Shown here: piece after piece, positions 9,702-17,975 of the stretch
Numbering within the stretch: position 1 is the stretch's first letter
Layout: each line of letters starts with the position of its first letter
From: Marinobacter sp. EhC06
GTDB lineage: Bacteria; Pseudomonadota; Gammaproteobacteria; Pseudomonadales; Oleiphilaceae
NCBI RefSeq assembly: GCF_001650915.1
Contig: NZ_LXYO01000023.1
Coordinates: 806,001 to 870,000, forward strand
Length of the DNA: 64,000 nucleotides
Direction: 5' to 3'
Made by a program: the position numbers and the translations under genes
Notes under the pieces: model-generated
Told to the model about the DNA's origin: nothing
What the model saw: the letters and a program-made list of their open reading frames with translations, nothing else
Databases searched by the model: none

Positions 9702-10832
9702 TTGAACGCATTGATACTTGAAGATGATGATCTCATTTCCGAGCTGCTGGAAACTGTGGTGGCCGGTCTGTATCCCGGTGTCAGTGTGACTGTAGTCGCA
9801 ACTCTTTTTGAGGCGGCTCAACGAGTGGCAAAAGACCGTTTTGATCTGGTTATTGCAGACTGGAATCTGCCGGACGGGTCAGGGCTGGATCTGGTCAAAA
9901 AGGTTCGCAGTTCGGACCGCGAGGTGCCGGTGGTCATGGTGTCAGGGCGCTCTGACCGGGAGTCGGTGCTTCAGGCAGCCCATTACGGTATTGACGGTTA
10001 CATTACCAAACCTTTCAATGTCCAGCTTCTGCATGAACGCCTCTCCAGACTGCTGAAGATCGAGTCCCGGGAGCCGGCGGTGGTTGCTGAACTGCTGGAA
10101 AATTCCCTGGAACAGCTGATTCAGCTGCCGTCCGATGTGGATCCGCAGGAAATTCTCGAGTTAATCAGCCGGCAGGACGAGTTGTCGCCGGCGCAGCTTG
10201 CGGAGCGGTGGCGGGAGGAAACCAGTCTGACTGCTCGCCTGATGGATGTTGCAAACAGCAGTTCGTTCCGGCGCTCCGGCAAGCCGGTGGAGACCCTCAG
10301 AGACGCCATAGCGTCGCTTGGTGTGGCCATGGCTCTCAATCAGGCTCTGGCATTGTCTCTGGATGTGTCCAATAAGCTTCAGCACGAGTCACTCAGGGAA
10401 CTGGCGAGACAACATCATGAAATGGCCCTGCAGGTGGCCAAGGAGGCCCAGCGGTTGGCTATCCGGCTGAAAAAGCAGCCAGTCGTTTTTCAGCAGGCCG
10501 GGCTGCTCAGTCGTTTGGGAGAACTGGCAGTCCTCAAGGTGCTTAACCAGCACATTGCGGCGGGAGGCTCCCTGGCGGACAGCGAAGCGCAGCAGGCCCT
10601 GAATCAATGGTCACAACCCTATGGCAATCGTCTGAAGGTCCAGTGGCGGCTTCCCCTCGGTCTGCGTGAGCTGATCGGTGCTGTGCACTTTATCCCGAGC
10701 GATTGCACGCGGGACGACCGGTTGATTATGCGGGCGGCTGCCATGATGGCTGCTGATGAGAAGGCTACGGGAGAGTGCCAGAAGCTGCTTCGGCGTATTG
10801 GTCTGGAAACCGAAAACCAGTTACAGGAGTAG
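9702..10832 (+). CDS. response regulator with HDOD output domain
   Basis: About 376 residues: a receiver domain (LILEDDDL acidic pocket, phospho-Asp in LVIADWNLPDG, Lys in YITKPFN) followed by an HDOD domain (about 140-350). HDOD domains are HD-like modules without the metal-binding catalytic residues and often act as protein scaffolds in bacterial signalling. The TTG at 9702 is chosen because GAGGTG lies five bases upstream; ATG at 9681 and TTG at 9675 are in-frame alternatives. It follows the GGDEF regulator by about 30 bases and precedes a single-domain regulator with almost no gap, so the three are probably one operon serving the nearby kinases. Confidence 0.85.
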   Translation: MNALILEDDDLISELLETVVAGLYPGVSVTVVATLFEAAQRVAKDRFDLVIADWNLPDGSGLDLVKKVRSSDREVPVVMVSGRSDRESVLQAAHYGIDGYITKPFNVQLLHERLSRLLKIESREPAVVAELLENSLEQLIQLPSDVDPQEILELISRQDELSPAQLAERWREETSLTARLMDVANSSSFRRSGKPVETLRDAIASLGVAMALNQALALSLDVSNKLQHESLRELARQHHEMALQVAKEAQRLAIRLKKQPVVFQQAGLLSRLGELAVLKVLNQHIAAGGSLADSEAQQALNQWSQPYGNRLKVQWRLPLGLRELIGAVHFIPSDCTRDDRLIMRAAAMMAADEKATGECQKLLRRIGLETENQLQE

Positions 10833-10836
10833 GGCC

Positions 10837-11244
10837 GTGGTGCCTAAAAAGGAAAGTGTGCCTCAGCGGGTCATGTATGTGGAGGACGACCCTGATATCC
10901 GGGCGATCGCTGAAATCGCGCTGCAGGACGTGGGCGGTTTTACGGCCCGGCTCTGCGAATCCGGGGCACAGGCGCTGGATGTAGCCCCGGCCTTTGGCCC
11001 GGAACTGGTGCTGCTTGATGTCATGATGCCCGGCATGGACGGGCCTGAAACTTTGCGGGCACTCAGGGAACTGCCGGGCATGGCGCAAGTGCCGGTCATT
11101 TTCATGACGGCAAGACTGCAGCGCTCCGAGATTGATGAGTACCGGGCCTTGGGTGCCGCGGGTGTGATTCCAAAACCTTTTGACCCCATGACGCTCGCAG
11201 AGCAGATTTCAGAGATTCTGGCCAGGGCCCGAATGGAACCATGA
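10837..11244 (+). CDS. single-domain response regulator
   Basis: A 135-residue stand-alone receiver. The acidic pocket is YVEDDPD, the phospho-acceptor Asp is in LVLLDVMMPGMDGP, the conserved Thr is in IFMTAR and the Lys is in VIPKPFDP. No output domain follows, so it would act as a phosphate carrier, a phosphate sink or a CheY-like protein-binding switch. The GTG at 10837 is chosen because AGGAG overlaps the end of the preceding HDOD gene about eight bases upstream. With the HPt domain of the first regulator, the locus has all parts of a multi-step phosphorelay. Confidence 0.88.
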   Translation: MVPKKESVPQRVMYVEDDPDIRAIAEIALQDVGGFTARLCESGAQALDVAPAFGPELVLLDVMMPGMDGPETLRALRELPGMAQVPVIFMTARLQRSEIDEYRALGAAGVIPKPFDPMTLAEQISEILARARMEP

Positions 11245-11335
11245 ACGGTTTCTGGCTCGCTTCGAACAGATGCGGACGGGCGCAATTTCCGGTAGTCTGG
11301 CCAGCCTGAGCCCTGTTTTGATTGATGAGGTACCC

Positions 11336-11656
11336 ATGTCATCCTCCCCGTCCCGGGACGAACTGAAAGCCAAACTGAATCTCGAGACTTCCCGCATCCG
11401 CTGGCATGAACTGCAGACTTATTTTGCCCGGGGGCAGGTGGTCAGGGTGGCGCCGGAGCTTGATCTGCTGGAGGTGGCCACCGAGTTGGCAGCGGACAAC
11501 AAACCTCGTTTCGAACAGTGGATGCAGGACGGCCGGGTTGGCGAAGTTGCGCCGGATACAGCGCAAGACTGGTACGACCGCAACGCGGAGCTCTGGGCGG
11601 TGGTCATCGCGCCCTGGGTCCTGGTTCAGGACAGGTCTGGCAATGTTCTGCACTGA
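11336..11656 (+). CDS. DUF2288 family protein
   Basis: A 106-residue protein recognisable as DUF2288 by the conserved pattern of a W-H-E-L-Q-x-Y-F-A-R-G opening, the LDLLEVATELAADN segment and the ending LWAVVIAPWVLVQ. The function of the family is not known. There is no signal peptide or membrane helix, so it is probably cytoplasmic. The start at 11336 fits the family N-terminus. It lies 91 bases after the receiver gene and 12 bases before the next small gene, with which it may be co-transcribed. Confidence 0.8.
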   Translation: MSSSPSRDELKAKLNLETSRIRWHELQTYFARGQVVRVAPELDLLEVATELAADNKPRFEQWMQDGRVGEVAPDTAQDWYDRNAELWAVVIAPWVLVQDRSGNVLH

Positions 11657-11668
11657 CACCCCGACGTT

Positions 11669-12037
11669 ATGAAGCTTCACTATTTTCACGGCCGCAGCCC
11701 GCTTCGGGACCTTGTGATGGTGAAGAAGGGCCAGCGGATTGAACTGCATATCAGGCCTGTCGGCGATGGCCGCTGGGGGCTGGTGGCTCTGTCTGGCCCG
11801 GACCAGGGACGACCGGATGGCCAGTTCTGTCGAGGCCCCTGGTCAACCCAGGCCCGTGCCGAATCCGTTCTCAGAAGTGTTGCCGGCACCATGATGGGAA
11901 AGGGGTATGAGCCCTGTCCAGCCGATTATGTCGTCTGGTCCGTGACTGCCCAGCGCCTTGCCCGAACCATCGGAACTCCTGAGGATGCCCCAGTCGGGCC
12001 TGAATCCGACCCCGACCAGTTCAAGCCCCTGACCTGA
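11669..12037 (+). CDS. hypothetical protein, 122 aa
   Basis: I do not recognise this protein. It is small, with no signal peptide or membrane helix, and its composition (HIRPVGDGRWGLVALSGPD, QARAESVLRSVAGTMMGKGYEPCPADYVVWSV) looks like a compact alpha/beta fold. Codon use and the short 12-base gap after the DUF2288 gene suggest a real gene in the same transcript. The C-terminal 20 residues are rich in Pro, Asp and Glu and are probably disordered. Confidence 0.65.
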   Translation: MKLHYFHGRSPLRDLVMVKKGQRIELHIRPVGDGRWGLVALSGPDQGRPDGQFCRGPWSTQARAESVLRSVAGTMMGKGYEPCPADYVVWSVTAQRLARTIGTPEDAPVGPESDPDQFKPLT

Positions 12038-12068
12038 TAACCTCCCTTTCTGTTTTTTTGAGGACACC

Positions 12069-12977
12069 ATGCTGACCGGAGCCCTGCTCATTCTTGCTCC
12101 CCTGTTCCTGGGATTTGCTATCGCCCTGGAGAATCGAAGGGCCATGACTGTAATCCATTACACCGTCGAGGGCCTGGTCTACTTCATACTGCTGCTGCTC
12201 GGCCTGGGGCTTGGCCAGATGGAGGGGCTGGCGGCGCAACTGGGTGGCATGGCGGCCCAGGTAATCGCACTGGTATTGGTGCTTTTTGTCGCCAACATGT
12301 TCGGGCTATGGCTGTTTCACCGCTGGCAGCCAATGTCGGTTGAGCGGGTTGAAGGTAGTGTCAGCCCTGGCTACCGCAGGCTTTTCCTTGCCAGCCTGAA
12401 GCCGTTGGTGGCAGTGATCGCCGGACTGCTGGCCGGATACTACCTGTTGCCGGACATGCCCATGGCGGAACAGCTGGCCACCTGGGCACTGATGTTTCTG
12501 CTGTTCCTCATAGGTCTCCAGTTGCGTAATGCCGGCCTGTCGTTGCGCAAGCTGCTGATGAATCGTCAGGGTCTGGGGATCGCACTGGCTCTGACGCTCA
12601 GTTCCCTGGTGGCCGGGGCGCTGCTGATACCTTGGCTTGGGCTGCCCTGGCACGATGCCCTGGCGGTGGCCTCCGGGTTTGGCTGGTATTCGCTGTCCGG
12701 TATTGTGATTGGCGAAGCCCTCGGGCCTGCCTGGGGCGGGGTTGCCTTCCTCAACGATGTGCTCAGGGAGATCGTTGCACTGGCCATTATTCCCCTGCTC
12801 ATTTCCAGTCGACCGGCAATGGCCATTGGTTACGGTGGTGCTACCGCCATGGACTTCACGCTGCCGGTTATCCGCAGCAGTGGTGGGCTGCCCTGTGTAC
12901 CGGTGGCCATCGCCTCCGGTTTCCTGTTGTCTTTCCTGTCACCGGTTTTGATGGGGGTGTTCCTGTCTTTGGGATAA
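12069..12977 (+). CDS. lysO: LysO family lysine exporter (DUF340)
   Basis: A 302-residue inner-membrane protein with about eight hydrophobic segments, matching the LysO (YbjE) family in length and in the C-terminal half, where GLPWHDALAVASGFGWYSLSG and a following FLNDVLREIVALAIIP are characteristic. In Escherichia coli LysO exports L-lysine and the toxic analogue thialysine. The last conserved stretch, AMDFTLPVIRSSGG, is also typical. It stands alone between the small unknown gene and the substrate-binding lipoprotein. No lysine riboswitch-like structure was seen in the short upstream gap. Confidence 0.82.
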   Translation: MLTGALLILAPLFLGFAIALENRRAMTVIHYTVEGLVYFILLLLGLGLGQMEGLAAQLGGMAAQVIALVLVLFVANMFGLWLFHRWQPMSVERVEGSVSPGYRRLFLASLKPLVAVIAGLLAGYYLLPDMPMAEQLATWALMFLLFLIGLQLRNAGLSLRKLLMNRQGLGIALALTLSSLVAGALLIPWLGLPWHDALAVASGFGWYSLSGIVIGEALGPAWGGVAFLNDVLREIVALAIIPLLISSRPAMAIGYGGATAMDFTLPVIRSSGGLPCVPVAIASGFLLSFLSPVLMGVFLSLG

Positions 12978-13080
12978 ATTGACGCGGTGCAATGCATGCT
13001 GCGGTTTTACGGGTAGTATGTGAAACAGTAAACTAACGTTTATTGACAATTGTTAATGTCCAAGCCCGGTCCGGATCCTG

Positions 13081-14040
13081 ATGCAGCGCCGTGAATTTCT
13101 TGGTTTTTCGATAGCAGCCGGACTGTCCGCGGCGGGATTGCCGGGTTGCAGCAGTTCCGGCCCTCTGAGATTCGGCATTCACCCCTGGATTGGCTACGAA
13201 CCGCTCTATCTCGCTGACGATTTCAACTGGCTGCCGGAGACGGTTGCGCTGAGGCCGGGCACTTCTACAACCGACTCCATGGAAGGCCTTCTGGCCGGCG
13301 CGCTTGACGGCGCGGCGCTCACTCTGGACGAAACCATACGGGTCTGGTCCAGGGGATTGGAGCTGGTGGTGGTAGCTGTGGCCGATGTATCAGCCGGCGC
13401 CGATGTGCTCATGGTCAAGCCTGCCATTGATGAGCTGGCAGCATTGAGGGGGCAGCGAATTGCGGTGGAGCTGAATGGTGTCTCGGGCATTATGTTGTTA
13501 AAGATACTCGAGGTGGCAGGCCTTGGCCCGAATGACGTCACCAAGGTGGATCTGCCGGTTAGCCAGCATGCGGATGCCTGGTCCCGGGGGGAGGTGGATG
13601 CTTCGGTATGCTACGAGCCAACGGCTTCCATGATTGAGAGCTTGGGTGGAGTCCGGCTTTTTGATAGCAGTGATATTCCGGAAACCATTTTTGATGTCCT
13701 GGTTGTGACCCGCGAGACCGCAAAAAAGAATAGCAGCTCGGTTCGTGATCTGGTGAGAGCCCACTTTGCCGGTTTGCAGCACCTGGTAAGGAACATGCAC
13801 GACTCCGTTTACCGGGTCGCCGACCGTCAGGGAATAGCACCTGATGAGGTCCGCTCAGCGCTTGCCACAGTTATGCTGCCGGACCTGGCTGCAAACCAGC
13901 GTTACCTCAGGGCAGCCGGCCCCATTGAAACGATGGCCGGCTCGCTTTCCCGCCTGATGCTTGCCGAGGGAATGATTGATCGGAACCCGAGCATCCAGCG
14001 TTTGTCAGATCCTTTGTTTCTGCCAGCGAGGGTCCCTTGA
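13081..14040 (+). CDS. Tat-type substrate-binding lipoprotein (NMT1/taurine-like)
   Basis: A 319-residue periplasmic binding protein of the NMT1/SsuA-like fold, the type used for taurine, sulfonates, nitrate and thiamine precursors. The N-terminus has a twin-arginine motif (RREFLGFS), a hydrophobic stretch and a lipobox-like LPGCSSS, so it is probably a Tat-exported lipoprotein. The body has FGIHPWIGYEPLYLA and the mid-domain switch segment LRGQRIAVELNGVSG. No ABC permease or ATPase gene is adjacent. Instead, its stop overlaps the start of a cyclase that has its own periplasmic binding domain, which suggests it presents a ligand to that sensor. A near-palindrome lies in the 103 bases upstream. 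The ligand is unknown. Confidence 0.8.
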   Translation: MQRREFLGFSIAAGLSAAGLPGCSSSGPLRFGIHPWIGYEPLYLADDFNWLPETVALRPGTSTTDSMEGLLAGALDGAALTLDETIRVWSRGLELVVVAVADVSAGADVLMVKPAIDELAALRGQRIAVELNGVSGIMLLKILEVAGLGPNDVTKVDLPVSQHADAWSRGEVDASVCYEPTASMIESLGGVRLFDSSDIPETIFDVLVVTRETAKKNSSSVRDLVRAHFAGLQHLVRNMHDSVYRVADRQGIAPDEVRSALATVMLPDLAANQRYLRAAGPIETMAGSLSRLMLAEGMIDRNPSIQRLSDPLFLPARVP

Positions 14041-16316
14041 ACGTCCGGCGCTTTGTTATCAGTGTGTTGCTGCTGATTGCCACGGAATTGATGGCGATTG
14101 CAGAAGTCAATGCTGATGAGACACTGACCTTGGGCGTATTTGCCTACCGGCCAGACCATGTGCTTCAGGAACGCTACCAGCCTCTGGCCGACTATCTGTC
14201 CCGGGAAACCGGGATCCGTATAAGGCTGGAGGTCCTCAACCAGGAGAACATGAGTCGGGCAATTGCCGCCAACCGGCTGGACCTTTTTCTCACCAACCCC
14301 AGTCATTTTCTGTTGATTCGGAGCGAGCGAAGTCTGACCGGTGTGCTGGCTACTCTGGTCAGACGGTCCCGCGAATCCTCGACCGCGAGTCTTGGTGGCG
14401 TGATTTTTACCAGGGCAGGGCGTAACGACATTGAGCATCTTGCCGATCTCCGTGACAAGACGATTGCCTCGCCCGGCGTTCATTTCCTGGGTGGCTACCA
14501 GACCCAGGTTCTGGAACTTCTGGACGCCGGCATTGATATCCGGCGAGTGAACCTGATTCGCTTTCTGGGCACTCATGACCGGGTTGTTCGCTCAGTACTG
14601 TCCGGTGATGCCGATGTGGGTTTCATCCGCACCAGCATTCTGGAACAGCTGGCGCAGACGGACCCAGATCTGTTCACCAGGGTGAAGGTTCTGAACCGTC
14701 AGCGGCTGGCTGGTTTCCCTTATGTTGTTTCAACACGTCTTTACCCGGAATGGCCCCTGGTGGCGTTGCCTCATGTAAACGAAAGGTCTGTGCGAAAGAT
14801 CGCTTCGGCGCTTTTTGCCATCGAACCGGAAGATGATGTTGCGCTGGCGATTGGCATTGCTGGCTTTTCGCCGCCCGCGGATTATCAGTCCGTGGAGTAT
14901 CTGGCGCGGACGCTGCGTGTTCCGCCTTATGATCAGGTGCCCCAACTGACCTGGGTCGATGCTTTGCACCAGTATCGGCTCTGGGTTTTTACCATTCTGG
15001 TCCTGGTTATGCTGCTGGTTGCATCTTCTCTATGGCTGGGCCGGAGCAAAAGGCAGCTGGCCTCGGAACAGAGACGTCTGCGACAGCTGATTCGGAGTTG
15101 GCCGCAAGCGGCATTACTGATCCAGGGCGGCGTATTCAGCGATACTAACCGGGCCTCTGTGGATCTGCTCAGGTACAGCTCCAGCGAATCGTTGATTGGC
15201 AAGGATCTGGCGGTTTTTTCGCCGGAATACCAGCCGGATGGTGAGATCTCCCGACAGAAACTGGCGTCCATGCTGGCCCGGGTATCCGAAGGTCAGGTCG
15301 AGCAATGCGAGTGGGTACTGAACCGCTCTGACGGTACCGAAGTCTGGGTTGAGCTCACCATGGCCCCTGTGCACACCGAGGATGAGCCGGAAGCGCTTAT
15401 TCTGTGCTCACTGTACGACATCACCCGGCGGAAACGGGCAGAACAGCGCCAGCGTTTGGCAGCGAGCGTATTCGAATATGCCCGCGAGGCCATTTTCATC
15501 ACCGATAATCACGGTATCGTGATTGATGCCAACGACGCGTACCTGGCCATTACTGGTCGGCCACGCAATCGGGCCATTGGGCGTCTGCCCCCCTTGCCAG
15601 TGGATGAGGGCACCGGCATCTTCGCCAGTGCCCGCGCCCAGGGATTCTGGTCAGGTGAGTTCGCAAGCCGAAGAAATGACGGCGAGCCCATTGCTTTGGC
15701 AGTAACCCTCAGCAGTGTTCGTGGCGATCATGGTGAAGTCTCGCACTTTGTCGGAATTTTCAGCGATATCAGCCGGCTCAAGGAGCAGGAAAGAAAGCTC
15801 CGGATTATGGCTCACTATGATGCCCTGACGGGAATGCCGAACCGAGTCCTGTTTGCTGATCGACTCCAGCAGGCCATGGCCCTGACCCGGCGACAGAGTG
15901 GCAAACTGGCGGTGGTTTACATTGATCTGGACGAATTCAAGCCGGTAAACGATGCCTTCGGCCATGAGGCGGGCGACCAGTTGCTGGTCGAGATTGCAAC
16001 CCGAATGCGTGCAGAACTCCGGGAAGAGGACACTCTGGCGCGGCTGGGCGGAGATGAGTTCGCGGCTATCGTCATGAACGTTCAGGATGACGCATCCCTG
16101 GAAAGCCTGTTGGTGCGTCTGCTGGCCCGGGTGGCAGAGCCGGCCTGGGTCGCCGATCACAGCGTCGAGGTCTCAGCGAGTATTGGCTATACGCTGTTCC
16201 CGCAAACCGGGGATCTGGATGGAGATCAGCTGCTGCGGCAGGCGGACCAGGCCATGTATCAGGCCAAGCACCGGGGCCGTAACCGCTATGTCCGGTTCGT
16301 TGAGCCTTCTGCCTGA
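14037..16316 (+). CDS. PhnD-like sensor diguanylate cyclase (SBP-TM-PAS-PAS-GGDEF)
   Basis: A 759-residue membrane sensor. A signal peptide (about 1-27) leads into a PhnD-like periplasmic binding domain (about 30-295; LGVFAYRPDHVLQERYQPL and FLTNPSHFL are typical of that family). A membrane helix (about 315-337) follows, then two PAS domains, the second with a PAC tail, and a GGDEF domain. The active motif GGDEF is intact and preceded by REED five residues upstream, matching the RxxD inhibitory site, so it should synthesise cyclic-di-GMP. The TTG start overlaps the stop of the binding lipoprotein by 3 bases, indicating translational coupling. Its 3' end overlaps the convergent Na/Pi gene by 31 bases. 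Confidence 0.88.
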   Translation: MNVRRFVISVLLLIATELMAIAEVNADETLTLGVFAYRPDHVLQERYQPLADYLSRETGIRIRLEVLNQENMSRAIAANRLDLFLTNPSHFLLIRSERSLTGVLATLVRRSRESSTASLGGVIFTRAGRNDIEHLADLRDKTIASPGVHFLGGYQTQVLELLDAGIDIRRVNLIRFLGTHDRVVRSVLSGDADVGFIRTSILEQLAQTDPDLFTRVKVLNRQRLAGFPYVVSTRLYPEWPLVALPHVNERSVRKIASALFAIEPEDDVALAIGIAGFSPPADYQSVEYLARTLRVPPYDQVPQLTWVDALHQYRLWVFTILVLVMLLVASSLWLGRSKRQLASEQRRLRQLIRSWPQAALLIQGGVFSDTNRASVDLLRYSSSESLIGKDLAVFSPEYQPDGEISRQKLASMLARVSEGQVEQCEWVLNRSDGTEVWVELTMAPVHTEDEPEALILCSLYDITRRKRAEQRQRLAASVFEYAREAIFITDNHGIVIDANDAYLAITGRPRNRAIGRLPPLPVDEGTGIFASARAQGFWSGEFASRRNDGEPIALAVTLSSVRGDHGEVSHFVGIFSDISRLKEQERKLRIMAHYDALTGMPNRVLFADRLQQAMALTRRQSGKLAVVYIDLDEFKPVNDAFGHEAGDQLLVEIATRMRAELREEDTLARLGGDEFAAIVMNVQDDASLESLLVRLLARVAEPAWVADHSVEVSASIGYTLFPQTGDLDGDQLLRQADQAMYQAKHRGRNRYVRFVEPSA

Positions 16317-17902
16317 ATCTCTCCATTGAGCAGCTCTGAAGAGGAGCGCCAATCCAGGGATTTACTCCATTGGTCACAGAGTCTGCGAACTGAACTCAGA
16401 TCATCCAGGGTTCGTTCCCCCACAAGTGCTGGGAGTTCCCGGGTGACAATCATGGACAGCATTCGGGATTTGAGAATGTGGTAGACCTTCTCGGTTTCCC
16501 CAAAGGTTTCCGCTAAGCGTGCTTCAGATGCCACCAGATCACGCAGTAAATCGGTGTAAGCGTCCATTTCTGTTTTCAACGATGACAATTGTGCGAGTTT
16601 TCCGGCTTGCCGGAACTTCAGAAGTGCCGGGGCCAGGCCCGTTGCTTCGGCCAGATATCGGCAGGTTCGAATGGACAGGGTCAGAGTATCTACCGTGGCG
16701 GGCAACATTTTCTCGGCCCGAAGGCGGGAGATGTACTCCGTTATTGCGCTATTGAGGCTCAGGGCTGCTTCCGACCTGGCGCGAATCTGTTCCGGCATCA
16801 GCTCCTCCCGGTCAAGACATACCCGCAGGAGACCGCGGGTCAAACCGAACAGCCGCTTCATTTCCTGATCAACGGCTCCAACGGCCAGCTCCGGCGTGTT
16901 AATTAGGGTGTCATCCAGATAACGGGGCTCGGCGTTATCCTCCTCTTTGCTGCGGAACATACGCGCCAGGATATTTGCAAACGGCCTCAGCAGCGGCAGC
17001 ATAATGGCGGCGCCAAGTAGATTGAAAAGCGTGTGGAATAGGGCCAGTGACATGGCGGCGTTGGTGTCGAGATCCAGCCAGTCTGTTACCGAGGCAACGA
17101 GCCAGAGCATCAACGGAAGTACCAGTATGGCAATGGCGCCGGTGACCAGATTGAAGATGACGTGGCCCAGGGCGAGACGCCTGGCATTTGCCGTTGCCTT
17201 GAGCACCGCGATAGCCGCTGTGGATGTGGTTCCAAGGTTGGCGCCGATCACCGCTCCCGCAGCATCCTGAAGGGAGAGAAGGTTGCTGGCGGCGGCACTG
17301 AGGATGATGGCCAGGGCAGCGCTGGACGACTGTGTCAGAACGGTCGCCAGAAACCCGAATAGAACGAATAACGGCAGTACCAGCCCCTGCCCGAGGAAGT
17401 CGGAGCTATCAAGCCCGACAGTCAGCTGGCCCAAGGAATCCTTCAGCACCGAGAGACCCAGGAAGAACAGTGCAAAGCCCGCCAATGCCTCCCCCAGAGA
17501 TTGGTTTCTCTGGCCCCGGCTCAGTAGTTTCATGGCCACGCCTACTGCCAGAAGAGGCATGGCGAAGGCCTCGATCTTGAAGCCGAAACCGACAAGGCTC
17601 ACCAGCCAGCCGGTCATGGTGGTGCCGACGTTTGCGCCAAAAACCACACCCAGTGAATGGCCTAGGCTCAGCAACCCCGCGTTCACAAAACCGATGGTGG
17701 CAACCGTCACTGCACTGGAGGACTGCACGATACCAGTAATCAGAACACCGGCGCCGAACCCCCTGAGGGGTGTGCGGGTCCAATGCCCGAGCATATGCCG
17801 CAATTGATGCCCCGCAGCGCTTTTCAGGCCATTGGTCATCATTTCCATGGCCAGCAGAAACAGGGCCAGGCCACCAAGAATCTGGAAAATAGTTGCAGTC
17901 AT
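16286..17902 (-). CDS. Na/Pi cotransporter family protein with PhoU-like domain
   Basis: A 538-residue inner-membrane protein. Its two inverted repeats each carry the family QSSS signature (GIVQSSSAVT and LTQSSSAALA), with the paired GANVGTT and GANLGTT motifs, as in sodium-dependent phosphate transporters of the NptA/YjbB type. The C-terminal third (about 330-520) is soluble and helical and resembles a PhoU domain, as in YjbB. E. coli YjbB has been linked to phosphate export, so the direction of transport is uncertain. It lies downstream of the HD-GYP gene on the same strand, with a 73-base gap, and runs into the 3' end of the cyclase gene. Confidence 0.88.
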   Translation of the reverse strand: MTATIFQILGGLALFLLAMEMMTNGLKSAAGHQLRHMLGHWTRTPLRGFGAGVLITGIVQSSSAVTVATIGFVNAGLLSLGHSLGVVFGANVGTTMTGWLVSLVGFGFKIEAFAMPLLAVGVAMKLLSRGQRNQSLGEALAGFALFFLGLSVLKDSLGQLTVGLDSSDFLGQGLVLPLFVLFGFLATVLTQSSSAALAIILSAAASNLLSLQDAAGAVIGANLGTTSTAAIAVLKATANARRLALGHVIFNLVTGAIAILVLPLMLWLVASVTDWLDLDTNAAMSLALFHTLFNLLGAAIMLPLLRPFANILARMFRSKEEDNAEPRYLDDTLINTPELAVGAVDQEMKRLFGLTRGLLRVCLDREELMPEQIRARSEAALSLNSAITEYISRLRAEKMLPATVDTLTLSIRTCRYLAEATGLAPALLKFRQAGKLAQLSSLKTEMDAYTDLLRDLVASEARLAETFGETEKVYHILKSRMLSMIVTRELPALVGERTLDDLSSVRRLCDQWSKSLDWRSSSELLNGEIQAEGSTNRT

Positions 17903-17975
17903 GTTGGTTCGTTTTGGTCGAAGCCCTCTTTCTCTGAGCTTAGCAGAGCCCGTGGCTAGCGGAGGTGTCGGCTAC

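Noticed and set aside
12978..13080. Near-palindrome TTGACAATTGTTAA upstream of the substrate-binding lipoprotein
   Set aside because: It could be an operator, but the match is short and no regulator gene is adjacent, so it was not listed as a site.
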